DNA from: Trema orientale | Lineage: Eukaryota; Streptophyta; Magnoliopsida; Rosales; Cannabaceae | Length of the DNA: 64,000 nucleotides | Assembly: GCA_002914845.1 (NCBI GenBank) | Contig: JXTC01000265.1 | Span: forward strand, 86,392-150,391 | Direction of reading: 5' to 3' | Shown: piece by piece, positions 1 to 10,592 of the stretch | Layout: each line of letters starts with the position of its first letter | Numbering within the stretch: the first letter of the stretch is position 1 | Notes under the pieces: model-generated | What the model was told of the DNA's origin: nothing | Databases searched by the model: none | Seen by the model: only the letters and a program-made list of their open reading frames with translations | Program-made: the position numbers and the translations under genes

Positions 1-544
1 TCATAAACGACATCGAAGTTTTGCCGTCTAGAACCGCGTGGTGGGCAGTGATTCCGACGCTGAAACCGTCGTTTGGAAACAGAGTAACTTGCAGGGCTAT
101 AACTTGGGCTCGTTCTTGAGAAACTGTCAACTCGGGTAACAAAGGGTGGCATTCCTTGACTTCCCGGAAGTCATCTCCCGAGAGATGGTAGAAATCCATG
201 TTTGACTCGGCTATGGTCAGCGAAACTCCGTCGCCATCAACGTAGCGGATCACGGGTTTGGGGCAATCTTTGGGCCATGTGAGGTTACCCGCTAGAGGAA
301 GGTAGTGGTGGAGGGTGAGAGAAAGAGAGTGTTTGAGTTTTGGAATGATTGAATTATAGAACGATGATTTAGATGAGGAGGTTTCGTAGAAGAAGAGGCG
401 TTGTACTGGTGGGAGCCTTAGCCAGAGTATGTCAAAGAAAGTGAGAGGTAGAGACTTGGGGGCGGCGGCGGCGGAGTCCGGCAAGTCTGTCGACGGCACT
501 ACATGGCAAACGTCCACCACATTCACCGAGCGCGGTGGTTCCAT
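1..544 (-). CDS. BAHD acyltransferase, 5' part (runs off left edge)
   Basis: The start codon is the CAT at 542-544, and 181 codons read without a stop to the window edge. The visible part is the N-terminal half of a BAHD acyltransferase: SLPLTFFDILWLRLPPVQR at residues 31-49, KHSLSLTL near 71, LPLAGNLTWP near 82, and the catalytic HXXXD as HHAVLDGKT (His169, Asp173). Its paralogues in this window place it in the clade of phenolic-glucoside and anthocyanin malonyltransferases. These cytosolic enzymes move an acyl group, typically malonyl, from CoA to the sugar of a phenolic glycoside. The C-terminal DFGWG motif lies outside the window, so intactness cannot be judged. A possible TATA (minus strand CTATATATAAT) is near 743-754, about 200 bp upstream. 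The substrate is not predictable. Confidence 0.85.
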   Translation of the reverse strand, partial: MEPPRSVNVVDVCHVVPSTDLPDSAAAAPKSLPLTFFDILWLRLPPVQRLFFYETSSSKSSFYNSIIPKLKHSLSLTLHHYLPLAGNLTWPKDCPKPVIRYVDGDGVSLTIAESNMDFYHLSGDDFREVKECHPLLPELTVSQERAQVIALQVTLFPNDGFSVGITAHHAVLDGKTSMSFM

Positions 545-1221
545 CTAATTTGACTCGAAATTAAATCTCACTAATTGGTAATAATAATGTTTGAGACGTT
601 ATGGTATTCGTTTTATAGTAAGAACAGAAATAATGGTTAGTGCAAAAATGGTGACGTCCCCTCGTTTCCCCACGAAAAGGAAAGAAATAATTAGGAGCCT
701 ACGAGGACAAGCCATCCTTGTCGTAAAATGTATAAACATTGTTATTATATATAGTTTGGTACATATCAAAGTCTGGTTCAATAGTGACCCTCATATAAGT
801 TTGCCATGAGAGACAATGCATTCATCGGTTATCATATTTGTTTAAAGAGGGAACAAGATATCAAGATATAAATTATTGCGAGCATGTATGAATCCGTACA
901 TCAATCGTTTTAAGCTAAAGTATTTTTATGAAGGATTCAAAACCTCCAGAATACAAGCTGACTAATTTGGATGGACCACAATCAAATATCGAATAATATA
1001 TGCCGCCTCTCCAAGCACTTTTATAAGATTCCAAAAAACTACATTGCTAAAGTTTGAATCGCGCGCTTTGAATTAAAGCAGAGGATCAGTGTATAAAGTC
1101 ATGTTTGCATATCTCCCCAACAAGTTGTTACTATTATACTAACCTAACTAGTATATTACACACTAACTAGTAAGAACTAACGAAGGAAAGAAAGAAAGAA
1201 AGTATCCCAATTGAAGGGAAA
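545..1221. other. Intergenic, probable promoter of the 1-544 gene
   Basis: No gene is visible. The stretch separates the start of the left-edge BAHD gene from the 3' end of a BAHD pseudogene, so it should hold the promoter of the former. The short reading frames here are not conserved and overlap on both strands. Confidence 0.5.
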
Positions 1222-2515
1222 ATGAATTAATGGTTCCAAACCTCTATATGGAAAGGAAACAAAATCTGCCTTTCTTGGCCTTTCCCATCCGAAATCGGTA
1301 CTATAAACCTCGAACCGTTGTGACCCTGCAGTGGTGTATAGCCTGATTATTCTACTTGGAACCAGCTCTGAAATCCATTCCTCTACCCCATTCGGAACTC
1401 CATTAATCTCCAGGCTAATTTTATATCTTCACCAATAGCTTGTACAGCCTCAGCCATAAAAAATTCTTTCCCCTCAGCCTCGGGCAATTTTGTTTTGATA
1501 GTTACTAGCTTGAACCTATACAGTTCCCGAAATGTGTTTCGGGTAAAGGACTCTTTAAGGGAGGCCCAAAATCCACGTTGAAGCCTATAAGTACTTGGTC
1601 CTTCAACCTCAGCTAAGCGAACCCCATATACACAGTGACTTTCAGCGGGCAAAAATAAATTTTTTTAATACAATAATAAAATCAAACAAAGTATTTGAAT
1701 ATATAATACTGTCTCTAAATGACAATAAAATATGATCATTATATCTTAAAAACACTATATAATAATCTCGTTGTGAGTGTTACATTATTAAAACTAAAAT
1801 TCTTAGATCTATGAAATCTTTATAAATATATAAACTACAAACTAATCAAAATTTTAATTAAAAAAAATAAGTATAAAGTATACAACATACCTTATAGTTA
1901 TATATATATGTTCTAACTAGCATATAGAGTTGGAGTCATCGAAAACAATGAAAATTTTTCCCAATCCTAATTTCTCCCTCTCAATTTTAGTTTAGAAAAT
2001 TGAATAAAAAATACAAGTTAAAAATTAAGTGAACCTTAAGTTAGGAGGAAAAAAAGTGATAATTCACATCTTATATTAGAATAAAACTAGAAATAAAAAT
2101 CTCAATGAAACCAAAATAGAATAAAATCTTATATTGTACTATAAAATAAAAAAAAATTAAAGGGGTATATATAATAATAATAATATCTCAGGGATAAAAT
2201 TAGAAATAAAATCTCAATAAGACCAAGTAAAAAATAAAAATTTCAAATAGTATTAAAAATAAATTGAAAAAAATTATTGCCCCACTTGCCCCCTTTGGCT
2301 TCGCCCCTGCATATGTAGGCATACGTCAAAGAAAAGGAAGACAATTTACTCGATTGGGTAATGTTGTTCGTCGTCCTGTTTTGCCGTCTGATTCTTCACC
2401 AATTCCCTCAGCTTTTCTATGTTCTCAATCTCACGTGCCAATTGGAAGCTGCCTCGAACTAAATCTGATGGGAATTCTTTAGTGAATTTTCCTAAGAAGA
2501 ACGTAAGCTTCAAGT
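1222..2515 (-). pseudogene. BAHD acyltransferase pseudogene, C-terminal part, split by an insertion
   Basis: Two blocks match the intact BAHD copies in order. Bases 2310-2515 match the middle of the protein (KFTKEFPSDLVRGSFQL, IEKLRELV). Bases 1222-1632 match the region after it, including LAEVEG, QAIGED and the stretch equivalent to AGSPRFE and DFGWG. Stops and frame changes interrupt both blocks. The N-terminal half with the HXXXD motif is absent. The two blocks are separated by 677 bp of AT-rich sequence, read here as a transposon insertion. The copy lies on the same strand as the other family members and is a dead tandem duplicate. Confidence 0.8.
1633..2309. mobile_element. hAT-like non-autonomous element inside the BAHD pseudogene
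   Basis: The insert starts CAGTG and ends CGCCCCTG. At its right end it contains TTGCCCC...GGCTTCGCCCCTG, which resembles the CAGGGGCGGAGCC ends of plant hAT-derived elements. The flanks are CATATACA (1625-1632) and CATATGTA (2310-2317), a possible 8-bp target duplication with 6 of 8 matches. The interior is AT-rich and non-coding. The left end is degraded (cagtgactttcagcgggc), so the terminal inverted repeat is imperfect. Removing the insert brings the two BAHD blocks together, which supports the boundaries. Confidence 0.55.
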
Positions 2516-2817
2516 TTAAAACGCCGTCTCGTCTTCTATTATGAAACATACAGCGTTGTGGGTTGTATGGTCTAAATTTTGGGGGAAAAAATTTGTTACT
2601 TTTCTGTAACAATTCACGTGACTAGGGCCCTCCAAAGCTAGCAATAAACACGAGTAATGGTACGAGGCTCATAACACCACATTAGTTGACAACTAGTTTT
2701 TCACTAATATATGAAATTAACACTAGTTTCAGCGTCAGAGTTCACCAAAAATATCATTCTATCTTCCGTAAGGTTTCACGTAATGTTGGACACTTTAAGC
2801 TACTGTGCAACATTACT
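2516..2817. other. Intergenic, no gene seen
   Basis: This short AT-rich stretch lies between the BAHD pseudogene and the Copia insertion. It ends in TTTAC, the left target duplication of that element. Confidence 0.5.
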
Positions 2818-2822
2818 TTTAC

Positions 2823-3358
2823 TGTTGACGCATTGTACATACGGTTTTCAAAACCGTGTAATGAGCATTAAAAGCTCTATGTCAGCCAACAAATAAAACA
2901 TGGTATTGTTCCGTGTAAGAGACAAAAACACAGTAAAAAAACGTGTGTAAACCGTGTATTAAATATGACAAAAATTAGCAAAAAACATGTATAGAGCTGA
3001 GGAACCTCACACTATAAATAGGGGTACTATTCCTCATTGTAGATTATCCCAGAGTGTAAGAAACACCAAGTGTTGTGAGAGTATTAGAGTGAGTTTACTC
3101 TTAAGAGTTAGAGAAAAATATAATTGTTCTCTTGGGTGTATTCAGGGTCTGGGGTGTGAGTTAAGAGTGTTGAGTGTAAACACTTGTAAAGGTTCCTTTT
3201 CTCCCAATAGTGAAAATCTGCAGCAACTCCGTGGACGTAGCCAAATTGGTGAACCACGCTAATTTGTGTGTGTCTTATTTATTTATTTCGACATTATTTT
3301 TACATTTATTTTATCGCTTCTATTATTATGTGTCTATTGGGGAGGTTATTCCCTAACA
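2823..3358 (+). repeat. 5' LTR of Copia 2823-7228
   Basis: The 536-bp LTR runs from TG to CA. It starts with an inverted repeat built on ACGGTTTT/AAAACCGT and holds a TATAAATA box. Compared with the 3' LTR it has an extra 9-bp TGTTGTGAG near 3072 and a few extra bases near the end (TGTCTATTGGGG versus TGTTGGG). Confidence 0.95.
3013..3020 (+). promoter_or_regulatory. TATA box of the Copia LTR promoter
   Basis: TATAAATA lies in a CACACTATAAATAGGGG context and is repeated exactly at 6897-6904 in the 3' LTR. The position, about 190 bp into the LTR and upstream of the gag leader, fits the U3/R promoter of a Copia element. Confidence 0.7.
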
Positions 3359-3360
3359 AT

Positions 3361-3373
3361 TGGTATCAGAGCG
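3361..3373 (+). other. Primer-binding site, initiator Met tRNA type
   Basis: TGGTATCAGAGCG begins two bases after the 5' LTR. TGGTATCAGAGC is the usual complement of the 3' end of plant initiator methionine tRNA, used to prime Copia reverse transcription. Confidence 0.9.
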
Positions 3374-3395
3374 AGGTTCGATTTTAGTGGGAGCG

Positions 3396-6300
3396 ATGGC
3401 TAGAGGTAAAGGATCAGGACCTGGAATTGAGAAGTTCGACGGTACAGATTTCTCGTACTGGAGATTGCAGATCAATGATTATCTGCATAGTAAAAAATTG
3501 CATCAGCCTCTATCAGGGAAGAAACCAGAGAAGATGGAGGACGACGACTGGCAACTCCTTGATCGACAAGTGTTAGGCCTAATCCGATTGACGCTAACGA
3601 AGAACATTGCTCATAATGTGGCGGAGGCAAAAACCACAGCAGAGATGATGAGCATCCTGTCAGACATGTATGAGAAACCGTTGGCAAACAATAAGGTACA
3701 TCTGATGAAGAAGTTATTTTATTTNNNNNNNNNNNNNNNNNNNNNNNNNNNNNNNNNNNNNNNNNNNNNNNNNNNNNNNNNNNNNNNNNNNNNNNNNNNN
3801 NNNNNNNNNNNNNNNNNNNNNNNNNNNNNNNNNNNNNNNNNNNNNNNNNNNNNNNNNNNNNNNNNNNNNNNNNNNNNNNNNNNNNNNNNNNNNNNNNNNN
3901 NNNNNNNNNNNNNNNNNNNNNNNNNNNNNNNNNNNNNNNNNNNNNNNNNNNNNNNNNNNNNNNNNNNNNNNNNNNNNNNNNNNNNNNNNNNNNNNNNNNN
4001 NNNNNNNNNNNNNNNNNNNNNNNNNNNNNNNNNNNNNNNNNNNNNNNNNNNNNNNNNNNNNNNNNNNNNNNNNNNNNNNNNNNNNNNNNNNNNNNNNNNN
4101 NNNNNNNNNNNNNNNNNNNNNNNNNNNNNNNNNNNNNNNNNNNNNNNNNNNNNNNNNNNNNNNNNNNNNNNNNNNNNNNNNNNNNNNNNNNNNNNNNNNN
4201 NNNNNNNNNNNNNNNNNNNNNNNNNNNNNNNNNNNNNNNNNNNNNNNNNNNNNNNNNNNNNNNNNNNNNNNNNNNNNNNNNNNNNNNNNNNNNNNNNNNN
4301 NNNNNNNNNNNNNNNNNNNNNNNNNNNNNNNNNNNNNNNNNNNNNNNNNNNNNNNNTTGATGATTCGAGCAGAAAGGTATGGGTTTATTTTCTGAAAAAT
4401 AAATCTGATGTTTACGATACCTTTAAAAAGTGGAAGGCCATGGTTGAAAATAAGACTAATCTGAAAGTGAAATGCTTGCGGTCTGACAATGGGGGAGAAT
4501 ATAATGATGATGATTTCAAGAGGTATTGTGCCAATAATGGGATCAAGTTCAAGAAAACCATTCCAGGAAAACCTCAACAGAATGGTATTGCTGAAAGAAT
4601 GAACAGAACCTTGAATGAACGTGCAAGGAGCATAAGGTTGCATGCAGGGCTGCCAAAGACATTTTGGGCTGATGCAGTTAATACTGCCGCATATCTTATC
4701 AACAGAGGACCATCAGTACCATTGGACTTCAGAATACCAGAAGAGGTCTGGAGTGGTAAATAGGTAAACCTTTCTTTCTTGAAAGTATTTGGTTGTCTAT
4801 CTTATGTTCATATAGACCCTATCAATAGAAGTAAACTTGATCTCAAGTCTAAAAAATGTTTCTTTATTAGTTATGGTGATGCTGAGTTTGGTTATCGTTT
4901 CTGGGATGACCAAAATCGGACGATCATCAGAAGCAGGGATGTCATATATGGCCAGAAAGATCAAGAAGCTGTAGCACCAGCGGTAGACCCACAGACCCCA
5001 GTGGGTGAACTCAGAAGATCTTCCAGAACAATTCGACCTCCTCAGAGATATTCCCCGGCACTGCATTACATTCTACTGACTGATAAAGGCGAGCCAGAGA
5101 GTTATGAAGAAGCGGTGCGGAATGATGAGTCAATCAAGTGGGAGTTAGCCATGAAAGATGAGATGGAGTCACTGGCGTCCAATCAGACATGGGAACTAGC
5201 CGAACTACCAGAAGGAAAGAAGGCATTACACAATAAGTGGGTGTACCGAATAAAAGAAGAACATGATGGTAGCAAGCGGTACAAAGCAAAACTTGTTGTC
5301 AAAGGCTTTCAACAGAAGGAAGGCATCGACTACACCGAGATTTTCTCTCCAGTGGTCAAATTGACCACTATCAGATTAGTACTTGGGTTGGTGGCTAAAG
5401 AAGACTTGCATCTAGAGCAATTAGATGTCAAGACGACATTTCTTCATGGTGACCTGGAGGAAGAAATTTACATGAAACAGCCACAAGGTTTTGAAGTACG
5501 AGGGAAGGAGAGAATGGTGTGTAAACTTCAGAAGAGCCTGTATGGCCTGAAACAGGCTGCAAGACAGTGGTAAAAGAAGTTTGATGCGTTTATGAGTAGC
5601 AATGGTTACTTGCGGTGCTAGGCAGATCACTGCTGTTATGTGAAGAGGTTTGACAATTCTTATATTATTCTACTTCTGTATGTAGATGATATGTTGATTG
5701 CTGGAGCTAATATGGAGGAAATTAATAAGCTCAATAAAGAATTGTCAGTGGAGTTTTCTATGAAGGATTTGGGAGCTGCAAAGCAAATCCTTGGGATGAG
5801 GATTTCTAGAGCAAATGGAGTTTTGAAGCTATCTCAAGAGGAGTATGTGAAGAAGGTGCTTAGCAGACTCAACATAGATAATGCAAAGCCTGTAAGTACT
5901 CCTTTGGCTAGTCACTTCAAACTAACCAAGGAGCAGTCACCCTCAACAGAGCAGGAGCGAGCTCACATGGCCAAGGTACCTTATTCTTCTGCTATTGGCA
6001 GTCTTATGTATGCCATAGTGTGCACCAGACCGAATATAGCACATGCAGTGGGAGTTGTGAGCCGATACATGAGTAATCCAGGAAAACAGCACTGGGAAGC
6101 AATGAAGTGGATTCTCAGATACTTGAGAGGTACTAGTAATATGTCACTCTGCTTCAAAAAGTCAGATACGGGTTTACATGGCTATGTAGATGCTGATATG
6201 GCTGGTGATGTAGACGGTAGAAAGAGTACTATTGGATATATATTCACATTTGGTGGTACAGCGGTTAGCTGGATCTCAAAGCTACAAAAGATTGTCGCTC

Positions 6301-6635
6301 TATCCACTACTGAAGCAGAGTACGTTGCTGTGACAGAAGCAAGCAAGGAGTTGATATGGTTGCAGAGTTTCTTGGGGGAACTGGGTCAGAATTATGGGAA
6401 GAGCACTTTGCATTGTGACGGTCAAAGTGCTATTCATCTGGCAAAGAACTCTGTTTATCATGCTCGGACAAAGCATATACAGGTTCGGTACCATTTCATA
6501 CGCTCAGCTTTGGAAGATGGAGTTATAGCTCTTGAGAAGATTCATGGTAGTCAGAATCCTGCTAATATGTTGACGAAGACGGTGAACATTGAAAAACTGA
6601 AGTTGTGTTCGGCTTCAGTTGGCTTGCAAGAATAA
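3396..6635 (+). pseudogene. Copia gag-pol polyprotein, interrupted
   Basis: The start ATG at 3396 opens Gag (MARGKGSGPGIEKFDGTDF, then a YW motif). After the N gap the frame resumes inside the integrase catalytic core (RSDNGGEY, QQNGIAERMNRT). Next come the integrase C-terminal region (LKVFGC, SRDVIY), reverse transcriptase (KWVYRIKEE, RYKAKLVVKGF, YGLKQAARQW, YVDDM) and RNase H (ADMAGD, STTEAEY, TKHIQVRYHFIR). The stop is at 6633-6635. All visible parts keep one frame. Nonsense codons are TAG 4761, TAA 5571 and TAG 5619-5622. No frameshift is needed outside the gap. The enzymes would drive cytoplasmic reverse transcription and nuclear integration, but this copy cannot make the full polyprotein. 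Confidence 0.92.
3725..4356. other. Assembly gap (632 N) inside Copia gag-pol
   Basis: Unknown bases cover the end of Gag, the zinc knuckle, the protease and the start of integrase. The frame is the same on both sides, but related Copia polyproteins need more sequence than 632 bp between these points, so the stated length is probably an underestimate. Confidence 0.9.
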
Positions 6636-6693
6636 CGATGCGGGGATGAGCTGCTGGTTGATCGAGTGTGAAGATATGATTGAAATCAATCTT

Positions 6694-6705
6694 CAAGTGG
6701 GAGAT
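6694..6705 (+). other. Polypurine tract of Copia 2823-7228
   Basis: CAAGTGGGAGAT immediately precedes the TGTTGACG start of the 3' LTR. This is the usual place and composition for the second-strand primer. Confidence 0.85.
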
Positions 6706-7228
6706 TGTTGACGCGTTGTATACACGGTTTTCAAAACCGTGTAATGAGCATTAAAAGCTCTATGTCAGCCAACAAATAAAACACGGTATTGTTCCGTGTG
6801 AGAGACAAAAATACGGTAAAGAAAACGTGTATAAACCGTGTATTAAATATGGCAAAAATTGGCAAAAAACATGTATAGGGCTGAGGAACCTCACACTATA
6901 AATAGGGGTACTATTCCTCATTGTAGATTATTCCAGAGTGTAAGAAATACCAAGAGTATTAGAGTGAGTTTACTCTTGAGAGTTAGAAAAAAATACAATT
7001 TTTCTCTTGGGTGTATTCGGGGTTTGGGGTGTGAGTTAAGAGTGTTGAGTGTAAACACTTGTAAAGGTTCCTTTTCTCCCAATAGTGAAAATCTGCAGCA
7101 GCTCCGTGGACGTAGCCAAATTGGTGAACCACGCTAATTTGTGTGTGTCTTATTTATTTATTTCGACATTATTTTTATATTTATTTTATCGCTTCTACTA
7201 TTGTGTGTTGGGAGGTTATTCCTTAACA
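6706..7228 (+). repeat. 3' LTR of Copia 2823-7228
   Basis: The 523-bp LTR runs from TG to CA and is followed by the TTTAC duplication. Near its start is an inverted repeat with one central base, arms TACACGGTTTT and AAAACCGTGTA. It is perfect here and slightly decayed in the 5' LTR. Further ACGGT/ACCGT words follow over the next 120 bp. Confidence 0.95.
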
Positions 7229-7233
7229 TTTAC

Positions 7234-7843
7234 AATTATCTTGATTCTTGTCCTCCACCAACCATTAGAAACATCGCTAACCTATTTAAATAGCGTAATT
7301 ATCGTTTGTCCGAAATGTGACATTTGGTCCTTTAAAAAAATAAATGGTCGAATCGGTCATTAACTATTTAGTACAAATTATTAACACTATTAAATTTCAA
7401 GTAAGATTCTCACGCTCATTTTTATCAGAAAACGTAAGGTTTAAAACAAAAACTGAAAAAAAGAGAATGTAGATTCTAACTTTTAGCTTCGTGTATCAAT
7501 TGTCTTTTTCTGTGTCTCTATTTTACTTCCCATACCACGTGGCTAGCTGACATCAAATGAAGTCGAGCAAATGGCTACGTGCCTCCCATGCAACGGATGC
7601 CAGATCAAAATGCAATAGGTAGGATGACATGTATAGGTATCAAACCAGAATATATATTAATAAAATTTAGCAAAATGCGAGAGAAAGAGACTCGACGTCT
7701 ATGGGTTAAATTCTAATTTCAGTCGAACTGGCTAGAACTCAAAAAGGAAATTCAAATGGATTAAACATTAACTGAAACCAGTCGGCAAAAAGAAAAAGGG
7801 AAAAAAAAAAAGTTGCAACCCTAATACAAACGGAATTGATCTC
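7234..7843. other. Intergenic, 3' flank of a BAHD gene
   Basis: No gene is seen. This is AT-rich sequence between the Copia element and the stop codon of the intact BAHD gene on the minus strand. It should contain that gene's polyadenylation region. AATAAA-like words occur, but none can be singled out. Confidence 0.4.
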
Positions 7844-9289
7844 TCAAGAATCAACAAGACCTTGAGCAAACAGAGGCGCAAAAGCTTCCATTTGCTGTTT
7901 CTTTAAAACCAATCCAACCTCGACTCCTCTGTCCCCATTTCCAGAACTGTCCGAAAGACTTATGGCTCCATTCATATCTATGGAAACCACATCAGTCTTT
8001 CTAGGCCTTCCCCATCCAAAATCCATACTGTAAATCTCAAACCGAGGTGACCCTGCAACGGTGTATAGTCTGACTCTTCTACTTTCATTCGGCGCACAAA
8101 ACCATCTCGAAACCCATTCCTCTGCTCCATTCAGAACTCCATCACTCTCCAAGCTTTTTACAGCTTCACCAATAGCTTTTACAGCCTTTGTTAACCAGAA
8201 CTCTAAGCCCCCATACCCTATTGTTTCTATAGTCGCCACCTTGAGCCCAGTACAGTTCCCAATATATGTTTCAGGTACAGGAGGCTCTAAGCGAGGCCTA
8301 CAGTCCACAGCGAAGCCTAGAAGTACTTGGTACTCGCTGTTTATGATTCCTTCGACCTTGGCTAAGCAAGCCCAGATATAGGCATACGTCAAAGAAAAGC
8401 TCGATATGTGCTCAAGTGGTTCGTTGTCCTTATTCTTTGCCATCTGAGTCTTCACCATGTGCCTCAGCTTTTCTATGTCCGCACGTGTCAGCTGGAACAT
8501 GCCTCGAGCTAAATCCGACGGAACTTCTTTAGTGAATTTCTCCAAACACGTTACGCTTCTATTGTTGGGTCCTTCCGAGTCGAGCCACTGCTTCGTGTAG
8601 ATTGTTTCAAGCCCAGCTGGGTCCTTGATAACGCTTCTGTCATAGAATGGCTTAAGCTCCGGTAACGTCCCCCGTGATCGGCACGTGTTAGCCCATGTTT
8701 TGAGGAACAAGTGCATGGATTTCCCGTCGAGTACCGCGTGGTGCATGGCTATTCCGATGGAAAGACCTTGATTCGGAAAAAGAGTGACTTGTAACGCCAA
8801 GACCGCGGTTCGGTCGTGGGACATGGCCAAGGTAGGTACGAGGGGATGGTACTCTCTGGCTTCGAAAAGCTCATCTTTGCCCGAGAGTCGATAGAAATCG
8901 GCATCGGACTCGGCCACGGTTAGCGAAACGGCGTCGCCTTCGGCGTAGACGAGGACGGGTTTAAGGGAGGTTTTAGGCCAAGTGAGGTTACCGGCGAGAG
9001 GAAGGAAGCATTGGAGGGTTAGAGAAAATGAGTGTTTGAGTCTCGGAAGGATGTCCGCGTTGAAAAACGCTGTCGTATTGGTATTTGGATCATCTGGGGT
9101 TGGGAACTCATAGAAGATGAGGCGTTGAACTGGCGGAATCCTTAACCAGAGCAAGTCAAGGTAAGTAAGCGAAAGAGACTTTGGGCAAGTACTCGAGTCT
9201 GGTGGTGATGGGGCTGCAAAAACTGCAGGTGGTGGAGCCACCTTGCAAACCTCAACTATTTTCACCTTCTTTTTCTTTGGTTGTTCCAT
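7844..9289 (-). CDS. BAHD acyltransferase, phenolic-glucoside malonyltransferase-like (intact)
   Basis: Intronless frame of 481 residues, a normal length for the family. The start at 9289 (MEQPKKKKVK) is preferred over the in-frame ATG 44 codons upstream, because paralogues start at the same point before VCKVAPPP. It has SLSLTYLDLLWLRIPPVQR (residues 38-56), the catalytic HXXXD as HHAVLDGK (His184, Asp188), YIGNC (342-346) and the C-terminal DFGWG (423-427). These are the hallmark motifs of the BAHD clade that acylates sugars of anthocyanins, flavonoids and simple phenolic glucosides. The expected reaction is malonyl-CoA plus phenolic glucoside giving the malonyl-glucoside, in the cytosol. 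The lysine-rich N-terminus (KKKKVK) is not shared by the other copies. Donor and substrate are inferred from family only. Confidence 0.92.
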   Translation of the reverse strand: MEQPKKKKVKIVEVCKVAPPPAVFAAPSPPDSSTCPKSLSLTYLDLLWLRIPPVQRLIFYEFPTPDDPNTNTTAFFNADILPRLKHSFSLTLQCFLPLAGNLTWPKTSLKPVLVYAEGDAVSLTVAESDADFYRLSGKDELFEAREYHPLVPTLAMSHDRTAVLALQVTLFPNQGLSIGIAMHHAVLDGKSMHLFLKTWANTCRSRGTLPELKPFYDRSVIKDPAGLETIYTKQWLDSEGPNNRSVTCLEKFTKEVPSDLARGMFQLTRADIEKLRHMVKTQMAKNKDNEPLEHISSFSLTYAYIWACLAKVEGIINSEYQVLLGFAVDCRPRLEPPVPETYIGNCTGLKVATIETIGYGGLEFWLTKAVKAIGEAVKSLESDGVLNGAEEWVSRWFCAPNESRRVRLYTVAGSPRFEIYSMDFGWGRPRKTDVVSIDMNGAISLSDSSGNGDRGVEVGLVLKKQQMEAFAPLFAQGLVDS

Positions 9290-10377
9290 TGTGATCAGGA
9301 AGAAATTAAAGCTCCGACTGTTGCGCTTTCTCGTCTTGTAATATAAATCGGTAAAAGTCATGCATTCACTACCGACTTGGGATAAGCTCAACAAAGGTCC
9401 TGCTACCCAATCAGATATCAATAAATGTTAATTTAATTAGTAATGAAAATGGTAATGGAATGTAATTGGAAAAAGAAATAACAATGATAAAATATATTGT
9501 TCGGTTAAAATTGAAACCATCAACAGTAGAATAAAATAAAATTTAATAAAATAAATTTTATGTGACAAAATTATTTTTATTTTTAGATATTTTAGTAAAA
9601 AAAAATATTAATATTTTTTTCAAAATTTGAAATAGGATGGAATTGTTGTTTCTTATATGAATGAGTGGAATAACAACTGCATTATTCAACAAAATTTTTT
9701 ATTCTCGTTACTTTGTTAAAAAGATAAAACAAATAATGATATGTACCTTTTAGTAAAATGAGTTTTTAGTTCTAAAGTTAAATCAGACATGCCAGTGAAA
9801 AAGCATAAGGAAAAAGTGGTTATTTGCACAAGTGTTTTAATTAGCCCGTACTTCATGGCCGCATTTTGTGGACAACATTGTTCTAGACGCGTTTAGTGGA
9901 AAGAACTATGAGGAATGCTAATTAATGCACTCTTCTTTTTTTTTTTTTACCCTGTTTTATACTTTTTTTTTTTTTTAAGTCTTATTATTTGATATGTAAA
10001 TTTTATTATTTACTTTTACATTTTAATAACATAAAAAATATAAAAAATACATATATATGTAAAGCAATGAATTCACGTATTAATAAGATTAAAGAATGTA
10101 AAAAATAATAAAAAAAGTGTATTTTACATTCCTCATATATTAAAAGTTTCTAAGTTTGTAGCTCAAAAGGTGGGGCACCAATATAAACAAAGATAGAATA
10201 GAGGATAATATTACAGAAGCTTCCTCTCACTTTTGATTAGATTCAATAATCGTTCTTTGTTTTGGCAAATTACAAAACTTTCCCTTTCATTATATACAAA
10301 CCCACCCTGAGTCAAAATTAATATAAACAATGACAAAAATATTCGTTAAGAATCCTAAAAATATATATATATATATA
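9290..10377. other. Upstream region of the 7844-9289 BAHD gene
   Basis: No gene is seen. The first few hundred bases should hold the promoter. A minus-strand TTTATATTA about 55 bp before the start codon is a weak TATA candidate. The remainder is AT-rich with poly-T runs near 9940-9980. Confidence 0.4.
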
Positions 10378-10592
10378 AATTCCCAATCTAGTAGGTATTT
10401 ATTTCACATCTATGATTTCTTTTAGTCGTTAGATCATTAATTTGAGTGGTTAGAAAAAAATAATAAAAAAATACTTATTATTTAATGTTTTTTTCTCTCC
10501 TCATTTTATCATAAAAAGACATGTATAAACAATTTTAATTGGTCAAAACAATACTTATAAATAAGTAAAAAAAATACACGTCGTGATTGATG
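10378..10592. mobile_element. TA-targeting MITE, copy A
   Basis: A left edge with CCAATCTAGTAGGTATTT, a central CGTTAGATCATTAATTTGAG, an ATAAAAAGACATG block and a degenerate inverted right edge are shared in order with copies near 33084, 35394 and 45264. The left flank is an (AT)n run and the right flank is TATATATAT. There is no coding capacity. Confidence 0.6.

Larger units (their letters stand above)
2823..7228 (+). mobile_element. Ty1/Copia LTR retrotransposon (Tork-like), near complete but dead
   Basis: The 4.4-kb element has two similar LTRs starting TGTTGACGC and ending AACA. It is flanked by an exact 5-bp target duplication, TTTAC (2818-2822 and 7229-7233). A primer-binding site follows the 5' LTR and a polypurine tract precedes the 3' LTR. 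One reading frame encodes Gag, integrase, reverse transcriptase and RNase H in Copia order. Three in-frame stops and an assembly gap break it. By eye the LTRs differ at roughly 25 sites plus a few indels, almost all transitions. The gag start and the integrase-RT text resemble the Tork/Tnt1 lineage. Confidence 0.95.

Noticed and set aside
3360..4763. Continuous 467-codon open frame, and an antisense one at 3714-4643, across the N run
   Set aside because: The openness inside 3725-4356 is only undefined bases. The plus frame is used as two real pieces on either side, and the antisense frame is an artefact.
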